Shown piece by piece: positions 1-7,723 of a stretch of 64,000 nt of DNA (positions are counted from its first letter, which is position 1; every line of letters begins with the position of its first letter). The DNA is taken from NCBI RefSeq assembly GCF_937881195.1, contig NZ_CALGFC010000024.1, positions 1 through 64,000 of the forward strand, written 5' to 3'. Both the position numbers and the translations under genes were made by a program. The notes under the pieces are model-generated. The model did not search any database, was not told the origin of the DNA, and worked only from the letters and a program-made list of their open reading frames with translations. The stretch is from an uncultured Methanobrevibacter sp. GTDB lineage: Archaea > Methanobacteriota > Methanobacteria > Methanobacteriales > Methanobacteriaceae.

Positions 1-705
1 GTTTTGGTTAAGTTTTATATTAATGGTGTGAATGTTGGAAATGGAACCACTAATGCTTTGGGTGTTGCTTATTATAATTATAAAATAGTTAATATTGGGA
101 GTTTTAATTATTATGCTGTCGTGAACACTAATTATGATTATACTGGTAATATTAGTAATATTGCTAATTGTTTATTTATTAGATTAAATACTACGGTTAT
201 TATTAATATAGTAGCTAATACTTCTGTGATTTATAAAGGAGGCAAAGTTACTTTTATTATATCTGTAACTAATTTTGGCTTAAATAATGCGAGTAATGTT
301 ATTGTTCATAATATTTTAAATTCTAAATGGATTTTAAATGGATTTTATATTTCTAAAGGCCATTTCAACTTTAATAATGGTATTTGGAATGTTGGTAATC
401 TAACAGTTAGAGAATCTGCTCTTTTATTTATTAATGTTTCTGTCAATAAGGGAGGATTGTTTTATGATTTTGCATATATTAGTATTTCTGAATTTAATAA
501 AGGGTTAAATTATTCTTATTTCAAAGTTCTTGTTAAAAATTCAACCTCTAATAATAATTCAAATAAATCAATTGATTCTAAAGGAACTAATCATTATTTA
601 AATATCAATATTTCAAAGATGAAAAATACTGGAGTACCATTTTTACCTATTTTTCTCCTACTTTTCTCCTGTTTCGCTATATTTAGGGGGACTAAAAGAA
701 ATTAA
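1..705 (+). CDS. Adhesin-like surface protein, C-terminal part (cut by window edge)
   Basis: The frame is open to the left edge, so only the last 230 or so residues are seen. Residues from about 60 to 150 form a beta-rich unit with the pattern of DUF11/CARDB-type repeats (NTSVIYKGGKVTF, then VTNFGLNNASNVIVHN). A short Asn/Ser-rich linker follows, then a hydrophobic C-terminal segment (VPFLPIFLLLFSCFAIF) ending in a basic RGTKRN tail. This layout, extracellular repeats plus one C-terminal membrane anchor, is typical of the adhesin-like proteins abundant in Methanobrevibacter. The role would be binding of surfaces or partner cells at the cell envelope; that role is inference. Confidence 0.75.
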   Translation, partial: VLVKFYINGVNVGNGTTNALGVAYYNYKIVNIGSFNYYAVVNTNYDYTGNISNIANCLFIRLNTTVIINIVANTSVIYKGGKVTFIISVTNFGLNNASNVIVHNILNSKWILNGFYISKGHFNFNNGIWNVGNLTVRESALLFINVSVNKGGLFYDFAYISISEFNKGLNYSYFKVLVKNSTSNNNSNKSIDSKGTNHYLNINISKMKNTGVPFLPIFLLLFSCFAIFRGTKRN

Positions 706-928
706 AATTTTCACATTTCATATTTTTATTATTCATATTTCTTTTTTTATTTTCTATACTTTCTAATTTCAGCAAATTTTAAGTACTTTACTATACCAAT
801 TATTTTATAGAATTTTATTCAATATTTTAAAAATAAATAGGTATAAATATTGGAATTAAATTATTGGCTATATGATTATATATTATATTAATATTATTAA
901 TAAAATTATTAATACTACTTGAAACCAA

Positions 929-936
929 TTTATATA
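929..936 (+). promoter_or_regulatory. Archaeal TATA box for the AIR synthase-like gene
   Basis: TTTATATA with GAAACC just upstream (BRE-like). It lies about 28-35 bases before the ATG at 964, so transcription would begin within a few bases of the coding region. That argues against the ATG at 952 as start. Confidence 0.6.
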
Positions 937-963
937 TTATAATAATTAACAATGGGTGTGAAT

Positions 964-2370
964 ATGGATATAGAGGGTTATACTCGAGTTAAATTGTCTG
1001 ATATTAATCATAATGATAAAAAAAAAGAAATTAATGCTCAAAAAGAATTGGAATCTATCTTAACTCAAAGGATAATGGAATTTAAAGAAATTCCGTTTAA
1101 TAATGCACTTTTAATGTCTAAAAGTGTTATTGAAGAAGTTCAAAATACTCTTAAAATTCAAGATTCGGATGATTCTTTTTTAAAATATATTATGGATGTT
1201 CCTAAAGCAAATATTGGGATGGGTGAAATGGGGGTTGGTTCTCGAGGAGCTGGTGATTTTTTTGTACATAGAAAAATAGCTGAAATAGTAGCAAGTACAA
1301 AATCTTCTTCACTTGTAAATCCAGAAGCTCAAGATGATGGTGGTGTTGTAAAATCTCCTATATCAGGATCTAAAGATGAAGATGTTTATATAACTACTGC
1401 TGTTGATGGAATTCACTCTCGTCTTAGTGAATATCCATTTCTTGGAGGTTTTCATGTTGCTAGGGCTTCTCTTAGGGATGTTTGTGTTATGGGTGCAGAA
1501 CCTGTTGCTATTATAAGTGATATCCATTTAGCCGATGATGGGGATGTTGGTAAATTATTTGATTTTACTGCAGGGGTAGCTGCAGTTTCTGAACTAATAG
1601 ATGTTCCAATTGTTGCAGGAAGTACTCTACGTGTAGGGGGCGATATGGTACTTGGAGATAGACTTGTTAGTGCAGTTGGATCTATTGGTGTTTCTAATTA
1701 TCCTCCAACAGCTAGAAAAAGGGCAGAACCTGGAGATATAATACTTCTTACAGAAGGATCTGGTGGAGGAACTATAACAACAACTGCGATTTATAATGGA
1801 TTTTTTGATGTTATTTGGGAGACTATGGATATTAGTTTTATTAAAGCTTCTAATGCATTAGTTCAGGATGATTTAGTTAAAGATATTCATGCAATGACTG
1901 ATGTTACAAATGGTGGTCTTAGAGGGGATGCTCATGAGATTTCATCTACTACTGGATTAGGATTAGAGTTTTATCAAGAAGATATTAAGAAAATGATTAC
2001 TCCAAAAGTTCTTAAAATGCTTGAAACATTAGATATAGATCCATTGGGAGTTTCTATTGATTCTTTGATGATTGTTGCGCCAGAAGATATGGTTAAAGAT
2101 ATAAAAAATTCCATTGAATCAGTAGGAGTTAAAATTTCTGAAATTGGCACTGTAGATAATACTGGTGTTCCAAGAATGATTAATTCTGAAGGTAATGAGG
2201 AAATTTTAGAACCATTATTTAGGGAAGCTGCATATACAAAAATTAAGAAATTAGTTGGTGAAACAACTCCTGAAGATTTTGAAATAATGAAGGAAAAAGT
2301 TCAAAAAGCAGCAAATAATTCCATAAAGAAGAAAAATAAAGCCATTGAATATATTAATGGTAAAAATTGA
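964..2370 (+). CDS. AIR synthase/HypE/selenophosphate synthetase-like protein
   Basis: A 468-aa protein with the two-domain PurM/HypE/ThiL fold pattern. An N-terminal ATP-binding half carries a Gly-rich segment (GVGSRGAGDFF) and the VDGIHSR...RASLRDVCVMGAEPVAIISD region. The C-terminal half has the GSGGGT turn and MTDVTNGGLRGDAHE. Family members make ATP-dependent phosphoryl or acyl-phosphate intermediates, for example in purine, selenium or hydrogenase maturation. The substrate here is not evident. About 80 N-terminal residues precede the usual core. I chose ATG 964 over 952 because GGGTG lies at proper spacing before 964 and the TATA box is very near. It stands alone, followed by a small membrane protein gene. 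Confidence 0.75.
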   Translation: MDIEGYTRVKLSDINHNDKKKEINAQKELESILTQRIMEFKEIPFNNALLMSKSVIEEVQNTLKIQDSDDSFLKYIMDVPKANIGMGEMGVGSRGAGDFFVHRKIAEIVASTKSSSLVNPEAQDDGGVVKSPISGSKDEDVYITTAVDGIHSRLSEYPFLGGFHVARASLRDVCVMGAEPVAIISDIHLADDGDVGKLFDFTAGVAAVSELIDVPIVAGSTLRVGGDMVLGDRLVSAVGSIGVSNYPPTARKRAEPGDIILLTEGSGGGTITTTAIYNGFFDVIWETMDISFIKASNALVQDDLVKDIHAMTDVTNGGLRGDAHEISSTTGLGLEFYQEDIKKMITPKVLKMLETLDIDPLGVSIDSLMIVAPEDMVKDIKNSIESVGVKISEIGTVDNTGVPRMINSEGNEEILEPLFREAAYTKIKKLVGETTPEDFEIMKEKVQKAANNSIKKKNKAIEYINGKN

Positions 2371-2528
2371 TATTTTTTAAAATATCAATATTAATCTTTA
2401 TATTACCTTATATTACCTTATATTTCTAATATTTGTTATATTTAATAAAATTTATTTTAAAATATATATTTAACAAATTCAACCGTTTAAACCACTTATT
2501 TAAAACAAAACTATATTATTGTGTAAAA

Positions 2529-2990
2529 ATGATTTTAGATAAAAAAATTATAAATGATAAAGAGGGATATTTCATATTTTTGGAGGGAATATTTGCTATT
2601 TTAATGCTTTTTATAGTTTTAATGGCTTTTATTTCTTTTTCTGATTTTCAAAATCCAAATTATGATAGAAATATTCATGAATCTAAATTAGTAAATGATA
2701 TAATGGAATTAATGATATCTGAAAGTGATAATTATTCTTTATTAACTTTTATTGTATTAATATTAGAAAAAAATAATAATAATTTAAATTATAATACTAA
2801 AACTTATATTTCTTCTATTGTAGAAAATTTCTTAAATAAACTTATTCCTAATAAAAATTACATTTTAGTTGAAAATAATATATTAAATGGGGAAATTATT
2901 GCAATTAAAGGAGATATAAATGATGCATCAAATTTATCTTCCTCTACTCGTAATATAGGTAAATATAGTTTTACATTATCTATTTTTTAG
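2529..2990 (+). CDS. Small pilin-like membrane-anchored protein
   Basis: I do not recognise this 153-aa protein. It begins MILDKKIINDKEGYF, followed directly by a strongly hydrophobic segment (residues about 14-36, FLEGIFAILMLFIVLMAFISF), then a polar Asn-rich domain presumably outside the cell. A charged leader ending in DKEGY, with a Glu a few residues into the hydrophobic stretch, recalls archaeal class III (pilin-type) signal sequences, but the match is loose. ATG 2529 is preferred; the frame stays open upstream to a TTG at 2433, but that extension is AT-driven Lys/Asn/Phe sequence with no ribosome site. Confidence 0.5.
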   Translation: MILDKKIINDKEGYFIFLEGIFAILMLFIVLMAFISFSDFQNPNYDRNIHESKLVNDIMELMISESDNYSLLTFIVLILEKNNNNLNYNTKTYISSIVENFLNKLIPNKNYILVENNILNGEIIAIKGDINDASNLSSSTRNIGKYSFTLSIF

Positions 2991-3346
2991 TTATTATTTT
3001 CTAATTTATTATTAAATTTAATAACTTTTATTTTAAAAAATTTTTCAATAATTTTTCAATAATTTTTAAAATTAATATTTTAAAATTAATATTTACTATT
3101 TAAAGAATCATGTTATTAGTTAATAGAATTATATAAATAGGCTAATTTCTGGATTTAATTAATCAATATGAACATATCTCTAATTTTATAATTAATAAAA
3201 GATTATATAATAATTATAAAAATTATTCAAAGAATTATTGTTATTTAATAGAGATATTTAATAGAAACTTTTTTAAGGTAGTTTATTCAAAAAACAATTA
3301 TTAACATCATTTATAATTATTAAATTAAATATTAAATTAAAACTAA
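2991..3346. other. Intergenic, AT-rich
   Basis: Very AT-rich spacer between the small membrane protein and the tRNA. It contains short local duplications such as AATTTTTCAATAATTTTT and ATTTTAAAATTAATATTT. I see no coding potential or structured RNA. Confidence 0.5.
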
Positions 3347-3354
3347 TTTACATA
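3347..3354 (+). promoter_or_regulatory. TATA box of the tRNA-Arg gene
   Basis: TTTACATA, 25-32 bases upstream of the mature tRNA 5' end, the expected archaeal distance. Confidence 0.45.
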
Positions 3355-3378
3355 ATCTTTGATTTTTTTTAATTATAA

Positions 3379-3450
3379 GCCCTGATAGTGTAGTTGGATA
3401 ACACGTAGGATTGCGGATCCTATTCCCCGGGTTCAAGTCCCGGTCAGGGC
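3379..3450 (+). tRNA. tRNA-Arg (anticodon GCG)
   Basis: A complete 72-base cloverleaf. The acceptor stem is GCCCTGA paired with TCAGGGC. The D arm contains AGTTGGAT. The anticodon stem TAGGA/TCCTA encloses the loop TTGCGGA, so the anticodon is GCG (reads CGC/CGU arginine codons). The T arm is CCGGG-TTCAAGT-CCCGG. No intron is present and CCA is not encoded. It is not the provirus target: the neighbouring genes are host genes. Confidence 0.95.
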
Positions 3451-3681
3451 ATTAAATTTATTTATATTTTTCATTCTTATAATATAAAAATGAGTTTTTT
3501 ACTAATTATAAAATTTCTTTATTTTTATAAGTTTAAAATAAGCGCTATTTTATTAATTGTAAAATTTTTTGTTTTTGAATTTGTTTTTATAATATTAATA
3601 ATGAATTTTTTATTAAATATAAATAAGAATCTAATTTGATTTATTAATACAGTATATATCTAAATTAAGGTAAAGATTATA

Positions 3682-5031
3682 ATGCTTAATGCTGAAACCT
3701 ATGTTACAAAAGAAAAAGGAATTGGTGGCACAATAAGAAATCGTTATGAAGATTTTTATGTTGAAGAAATTCCAATTGAAAGTCTTTTGCCTCTTGATGA
3801 AGGCCCAAATGTATGGATTTGGATTGAAAAAATTGGAAGAACAACTTTAGATGTTTTGATGGATATTTCAAGAGATCTTCACATAAGTAGAAAGAGAATG
3901 GGCTTTGCAGGGATGAAAGATAAAAAAGCTATCACTAGACAATGGATATGTATAAGTAATATGGATAGTGAAGAACAACTTGAAGAAGTTAAAGCATTAA
4001 ATGGGGAAATATATAATACAAAATTTCTAAAAGTTGTAAGAGGGCAAAAAAAGCTTAGAATGGGGCAACTTGAAGGTAACAAATTTAAAATACTCATTAA
4101 AGATATTAATCCTGAATTTTCAACATATAAAGAAGCAGCTGATGCTGCAAACAACATTTTTAAAAAATTAGAAATTATAGGTGTTCCTAATTACTTTGGA
4201 TGGCAACGTTTTGGAAAACCTAGAACAAATACTCATCTTGTAGGAAAAGCTTTAGTTGATAATAATATTAAAGAAGCTGTGAGATTATATATAGGGAACC
4301 CATATGAAGAAGAGCCATATGAAGTTAAATTAGCTAGAAAAGCTTATGATGAGGGTAATATCGAAAAATCTTTTGAATTAATGCCGAAAGGTATGCGTTA
4401 TGAACGTATGATGTTAAAAGAGCTTGTAAAAGATGAAAATAAGCTGAAAAAATCCATTAGGGCTGATTTTAATGAAGATTCTCCTGATTATAACTCTGAC
4501 AAATTGGATAATGTTGAACTTACAGATAAATCTTATAAAAAAGCTATTTTCACTCTTCCAAAACCTCTTCAGAGAATGTTTGTCCATGCTTATCAATCAT
4601 TTTTATTTAATAAAACAGTTAGTAACAGGGTAGCTATGGGCATCAATAAATATATTGAGGGAGATATTATTATTGATACTGAAGAACATCTTATTCATGA
4701 TGAATCTCCAGAAAAACTTCAAGAAATGATAAATAATTTTGAAGCAAATCCTACTTCTCCTTTGTATGGTACAAAAGTTCCTTTTGCTGAGGGAATCGTT
4801 GGAAAAATGGAAAAAGATGTTTTAAAAAATGAAAATTTGAAAAAAGAAGATTTTGAATGTCCTAAAACTCCTAAATTAGGGAGTCATGGCTTAAGAAGAG
4901 GGATGCGTTTTAAAGTTTGGGATGCAAGTGCCCAAGCTACTGAATATGGAGTTATGACAGAATTTTCAATAAATAAGGGTTCATATGCAACTGCAGTTTT
5001 AAGAGAAGTTATGAAAAATGAAGTTGTTTAA
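3682..5031 (+). CDS. truD: tRNA pseudouridine(13) synthase TruD
   Basis: A 449-aa TruD-family enzyme that converts U13 (or nearby uridines) of tRNA to pseudouridine. The N-terminal motif RNRYEDFYVEEIP and the catalytic segment GFAGMKDKKAITRQW are clear, with the nucleophile predicted at Asp80. The core also has NYFGWQRFG and the C-terminal PGxxxG-type substitute APFAEGIVG-like region (PLYGTKVPFAEGIVG), ending with RRGMRFKV. The length fits archaeal TruD, which carries the inserted TRUD domain in the middle (roughly residues 165-390). Start ATG 3682 follows AAGGTAAAG. It is followed 31 bases later by the aconitase-X small subunit. Confidence 0.93.
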   Translation: MLNAETYVTKEKGIGGTIRNRYEDFYVEEIPIESLLPLDEGPNVWIWIEKIGRTTLDVLMDISRDLHISRKRMGFAGMKDKKAITRQWICISNMDSEEQLEEVKALNGEIYNTKFLKVVRGQKKLRMGQLEGNKFKILIKDINPEFSTYKEAADAANNIFKKLEIIGVPNYFGWQRFGKPRTNTHLVGKALVDNNIKEAVRLYIGNPYEEEPYEVKLARKAYDEGNIEKSFELMPKGMRYERMMLKELVKDENKLKKSIRADFNEDSPDYNSDKLDNVELTDKSYKKAIFTLPKPLQRMFVHAYQSFLFNKTVSNRVAMGINKYIEGDIIIDTEEHLIHDESPEKLQEMINNFEANPTSPLYGTKVPFAEGIVGKMEKDVLKNENLKKEDFECPKTPKLGSHGLRRGMRFKVWDASAQATEYGVMTEFSINKGSYATAVLREVMKNEVV

Positions 5032-5062
5032 TTTAAGAAATTTATAAATTAAGGTTGATTTT

Positions 5063-5455
5063 ATGGTTATTAAATGCAGAACTATTTCAAAAGGAAAAGC
5101 TAAAGGTGAATTAATTGTAAGTAATGAATTGCTTAGCTTTTTAGGAGGAGTTAATCCTAAAACTGGGGAAGTGATTGATCCTAATCATGAATTAAAAGGT
5201 AAATTTATAAATGACAAAATACTTTTTATTCCTGGAGGAAAAGGTTCTACTGTTGGTTCCTATGTTATTTTCCAAATGAAAAAGAACAATGTTGCTCCTC
5301 TTGCTATTATTTGCTTAAATGCTGAACCTATAATAGCTACTGGGGCTATAATATCTGATATTCCAATGGTTGACTCTCCAGATTCTACTGATAAACTTCT
5401 TGATGGTATTGAAGTGGAAGTTGATAGTGATAATGGTGAAATAACATTAATATAA
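5063..5455 (+). CDS. Aconitase-X swivel subunit (phosphomevalonate dehydratase small subunit)
   Basis: A 130-aa protein of the DUF126 (aconitase X swivel) family. Visible features are the start MVIKCRTISKGKAKGELIVS, then LSFLGGVNPKTGEVID, the PGGKGSTVGSYV loop and APLAIICLNAEPIIATGAIIS. In archaea this small subunit pairs with the large aconitase-X subunit to dehydrate mevalonate 5-phosphate in the modified mevalonate route to isoprenoid lipids; that role is family knowledge. The large subunit is not in this window. GGTTGAT lies just before ATG 5063. Confidence 0.88.
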   Translation: MVIKCRTISKGKAKGELIVSNELLSFLGGVNPKTGEVIDPNHELKGKFINDKILFIPGGKGSTVGSYVIFQMKKNNVAPLAIICLNAEPIIATGAIISDIPMVDSPDSTDKLLDGIEVEVDSDNGEITLI

Positions 5456-5498
5456 TACTTTTTAGCTATTTTTTAATCTTAATTTTTGAATTATGATG

Positions 5499-5532
5499 TA
5501 TTGATAGGATATATCATAACATTATATCAATA
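5499..5532 (+). terminator. Inverted repeat after the aconitase-X gene, possible terminator
   Basis: TATTGATA and TATCAATA form an 8-base inverted repeat around an 18-base loop, about 45 bases after the stop codon. A T-run follows at about 5548-5554. The stem is AT-only, so it is a weak candidate. Confidence 0.3.
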
Positions 5533-5610
5533 AATCAAAATTATTATTTTTTGATTAGATGTCTAACAATATTAATAATAAAAAATGATATGATAATATA
5601 CTTTAAAAAT

Positions 5611-5630
5611 TATATATATATATATATATA
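5611..5630. repeat. (TA)10 simple repeat
   Basis: Twenty bases of perfect TA dinucleotide repeat, about 77 bases before the amidohydrolase start. Length could vary by slippage and could also provide TATA-like promoter sequence. Confidence 0.8.
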
Positions 5631-5706
5631 AAACGATTTTTGATTTTTTATAAAACAATAACAAATATTGTAGTAATATTATAGTTTAATAAATTGAGTT
5701 GTTTTT

Positions 5707-6939
5707 ATGACTTCTACTTTAATTAAAAATGTCACGGTTATCGATCCTACATATTATGAACCATTGGAAAATATATCTGTCTTTATTAAAAATGGTAAGA
5801 TAAGAGATATTGGTAAATCTACTTGCATTGATATTGATGAAGGAACTATAATTATAGATGGGGAGGATAATTTTATTCTTCCTGGTTTTATTGATATGCA
5901 TGTCCATTTAATGGCAAATGGTTTTATAAAAGAAGATGATTTAACCAATCCATTAGCTAATTATTTTTATCAAGCTGTAAGAAATATGAATGATACTATT
6001 GATGCAGGTGTCACATATGTTCGTGATTGTGGATTAGCTGATATTGGGGTGAAAATGGCTGTAGAAAATAAAATATTTTCTGCTCCAAAAATGAAAATAA
6101 GTGTAATGCCTCTTTCTATAACTGGTGGTCATTTTGATTTTGCTCTAAATTCAGGGATTGACACTGTAATAAATTATCCAGGATTTCCTTTACCTGTTTG
6201 TGATGGTGTTGAAGGAGTAATATCTAAAACAAGGGAAATTTTCAGGGCTCAAGCTGATTTTATAAAAGTAATGTCTACAGGTGGGGTTATTAGTGATAAT
6301 GATTCTCCCGAATTTGCCCAATTCAATGTAAAAGAGCTAAAAGCTATTGTTAAAGAAGCAAAGATGAGGGGAGGAGCAAAAGTATCTTCCCATGCTCATG
6401 GTTTACAGGGTATTAAAAACTCTTTAAAAGCAGGAATCCAATTTATTGATCATGGAACCTTTTTAGATCAAAAAACAGCTAAATTAATGGTTCAAAAAGG
6501 AACTTATCTTATACCAACTTGTACTGTGATGAAAGGTGTAGTGGAACAGGTTAATAACGGAATAATAAAAGGACGTAATGCTAAAAATGGCTTGGAAACT
6601 GAGAGAGTTCATAAAGATAATATGATAATAGCATATAAAGAAGGAGTTAAAATGCTTATGGGGACTGATTCTGGTGTTATTCCTCATGGAAATAATTTAA
6701 AGGAGTTAGAACTATTATGTAATATAGGTATGACTCCAAAGGAAGCTATTGCTGCTGGAACAATTGAAGCTGCTAAAGCATTAGAAATTGATAATGAAGT
6801 TGGTTCAATCGAAGTTGGAAAATCTGCCGACCTTATAATGGTATCTAAGAATCCTTTAGAAGATATAGGGCATTTATCCAACCCAAACAATATTTTAACA
6901 GTCATACAAGATGGGGATATTATTAAAAATTTGAGATAA
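5707..6939 (+). CDS. Metal-dependent amidohydrolase (imidazolonepropionase/prolidase-like)
   Basis: A 410-aa amidohydrolase-superfamily enzyme. The first metal motif is FIDMHVHLM (about residues 61-69), preceded by the N-terminal beta-sandwich and the GFID turn. A Lys in ADFIKVMSTGGV is the likely carboxylated metal ligand. Further ligands are His in VSSHAHG and IDHGTFL, and the catalytic Asp in MLMGTDSGV. The C-terminal sandwich has GKSADLIMVSKNPLEDI. Such enzymes hydrolyse C-N bonds in peptides, cyclic amides or heterocycles; the substrate here cannot be told. There is no signal peptide, so it is cytoplasmic. It stands alone. Confidence 0.85.
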   Translation: MTSTLIKNVTVIDPTYYEPLENISVFIKNGKIRDIGKSTCIDIDEGTIIIDGEDNFILPGFIDMHVHLMANGFIKEDDLTNPLANYFYQAVRNMNDTIDAGVTYVRDCGLADIGVKMAVENKIFSAPKMKISVMPLSITGGHFDFALNSGIDTVINYPGFPLPVCDGVEGVISKTREIFRAQADFIKVMSTGGVISDNDSPEFAQFNVKELKAIVKEAKMRGGAKVSSHAHGLQGIKNSLKAGIQFIDHGTFLDQKTAKLMVQKGTYLIPTCTVMKGVVEQVNNGIIKGRNAKNGLETERVHKDNMIIAYKEGVKMLMGTDSGVIPHGNNLKELELLCNIGMTPKEAIAAGTIEAAKALEIDNEVGSIEVGKSADLIMVSKNPLEDIGHLSNPNNILTVIQDGDIIKNLR

Positions 6940-7080
6940 TTTAATTAATTAATATTTTCTAACCTTTTTTTTCTAACCTTTTATTTTTTATACTATTCCT
7001 ACTTTTTAAAATTTTTATTCTATCAATATGTTAGAAATTTTAATTTTAGAAATTTTATGAGGTGCCTGATTTTAGGAACA

Positions 7081-7088
7081 TTTATATA
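7081..7088 (+). promoter_or_regulatory. TATA box of the MarR-type gene
   Basis: TTTATATA about 45 bases before ATG 7132. It predicts transcription starting near 7110, inside the palindrome at 7105-7116. Confidence 0.6.
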
Positions 7089-7104
7089 TCTTTAAAAATA
7101 AATA

Positions 7105-7116
7105 GTGTATATACAC
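7105..7116. promoter_or_regulatory. Perfect palindrome, likely MarR operator
   Basis: GTGTATATACAC is an exact 12-base palindrome. It sits about 20 bases downstream of the TATA box, over the expected transcription start, and just before the MarR-type gene, the position expected for an autorepression site. Confidence 0.55.
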
Positions 7117-7131
7117 GAATTGGAATATATT

Positions 7132-7578
7132 ATGAAAAAAAATAGCAAAACTAAAGTAAAGTATTGTAATAACCCAACATGTTATTGCTTAGATATGAGA
7201 AAAGCCTCTCAAAAAGTTACTAATATATATACTAATGCTTTAAAACCGATTAATATTTCAGTAACTCAATTTGGACTACTTAAACATATACAAACACTTC
7301 AACCAATAAATGTTACAGATTTAGCTAATGAAATGGAATTGGATAGGACTACTGTAGTTAGAACTCTTAAAATCCTTGAAAATAGGGGATACATATTAGA
7401 TATTTCAGAAGATAGGAAAAGAAACAGAAAATTAATTCTAACTAATAATGGAAAGTCTGCTGTTAATAATGGAACTATATTATGGAGTAAAGTTCAAGAC
7501 AAATTTAAGGATTTTTTGGGCGAAGAAGATTTAAAAGAATTATTAAGGATAATTTCTAAATTGGAATTAATAAATTGA
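7132..7578 (+). CDS. MarR-family winged-helix regulator with N-terminal Cys cluster
   Basis: A 148-aa MarR-type DNA-binding protein. The wing helix-turn-helix spans about residues 45-100 (VTQFGLLKHIQ, TDLANEMELDRTTVVRTLKILENRGYI, then the wing DISEDRKRNRKLILTNNGK). Just before the first helix is CNNPTCYCLDMRKAS, giving three cysteines in a C-x4-C-x-C pattern that could sense a metal or thiol oxidation. ATG 7132 is chosen; the GTG at 7105 would lie in the palindrome. The gene precedes a copper-type P-ATPase, so control of that gene is plausible but inferred. MarR proteins act as dimers on palindromes. Confidence 0.85.
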   Translation: MKKNSKTKVKYCNNPTCYCLDMRKASQKVTNIYTNALKPINISVTQFGLLKHIQTLQPINVTDLANEMELDRTTVVRTLKILENRGYILDISEDRKRNRKLILTNNGKSAVNNGTILWSKVQDKFKDFLGEEDLKELLRIISKLELIN

Positions 7579-7723
7579 CATTAATTAAAATTAATAAAAA
7601 GAAATAAAGGAAATTAAAGGAAATCAATGGGAATAAACCTTAATAAATAAAAAAATAATCTAAAATCATTAAAAAATTAAAGAAGAATAATGAATATATT
7701 AATTACAATTAAAAGTGGATTTT

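Noticed and set aside
3379..3450. tRNA-Arg as integration target
   Set aside because: Both flanks are ordinary host genes with no viral gene or repeated tRNA end nearby.
5611..5630. (TA)10 as a phase-variable switch
   Set aside because: It is outside the coding region and such runs are expected in DNA of this composition; kept only as a simple repeat.
7105..7131. GTG 7105 as MarR start
   Set aside because: It lies inside the palindrome and near the expected transcription start, leaving no room for a ribosome site.
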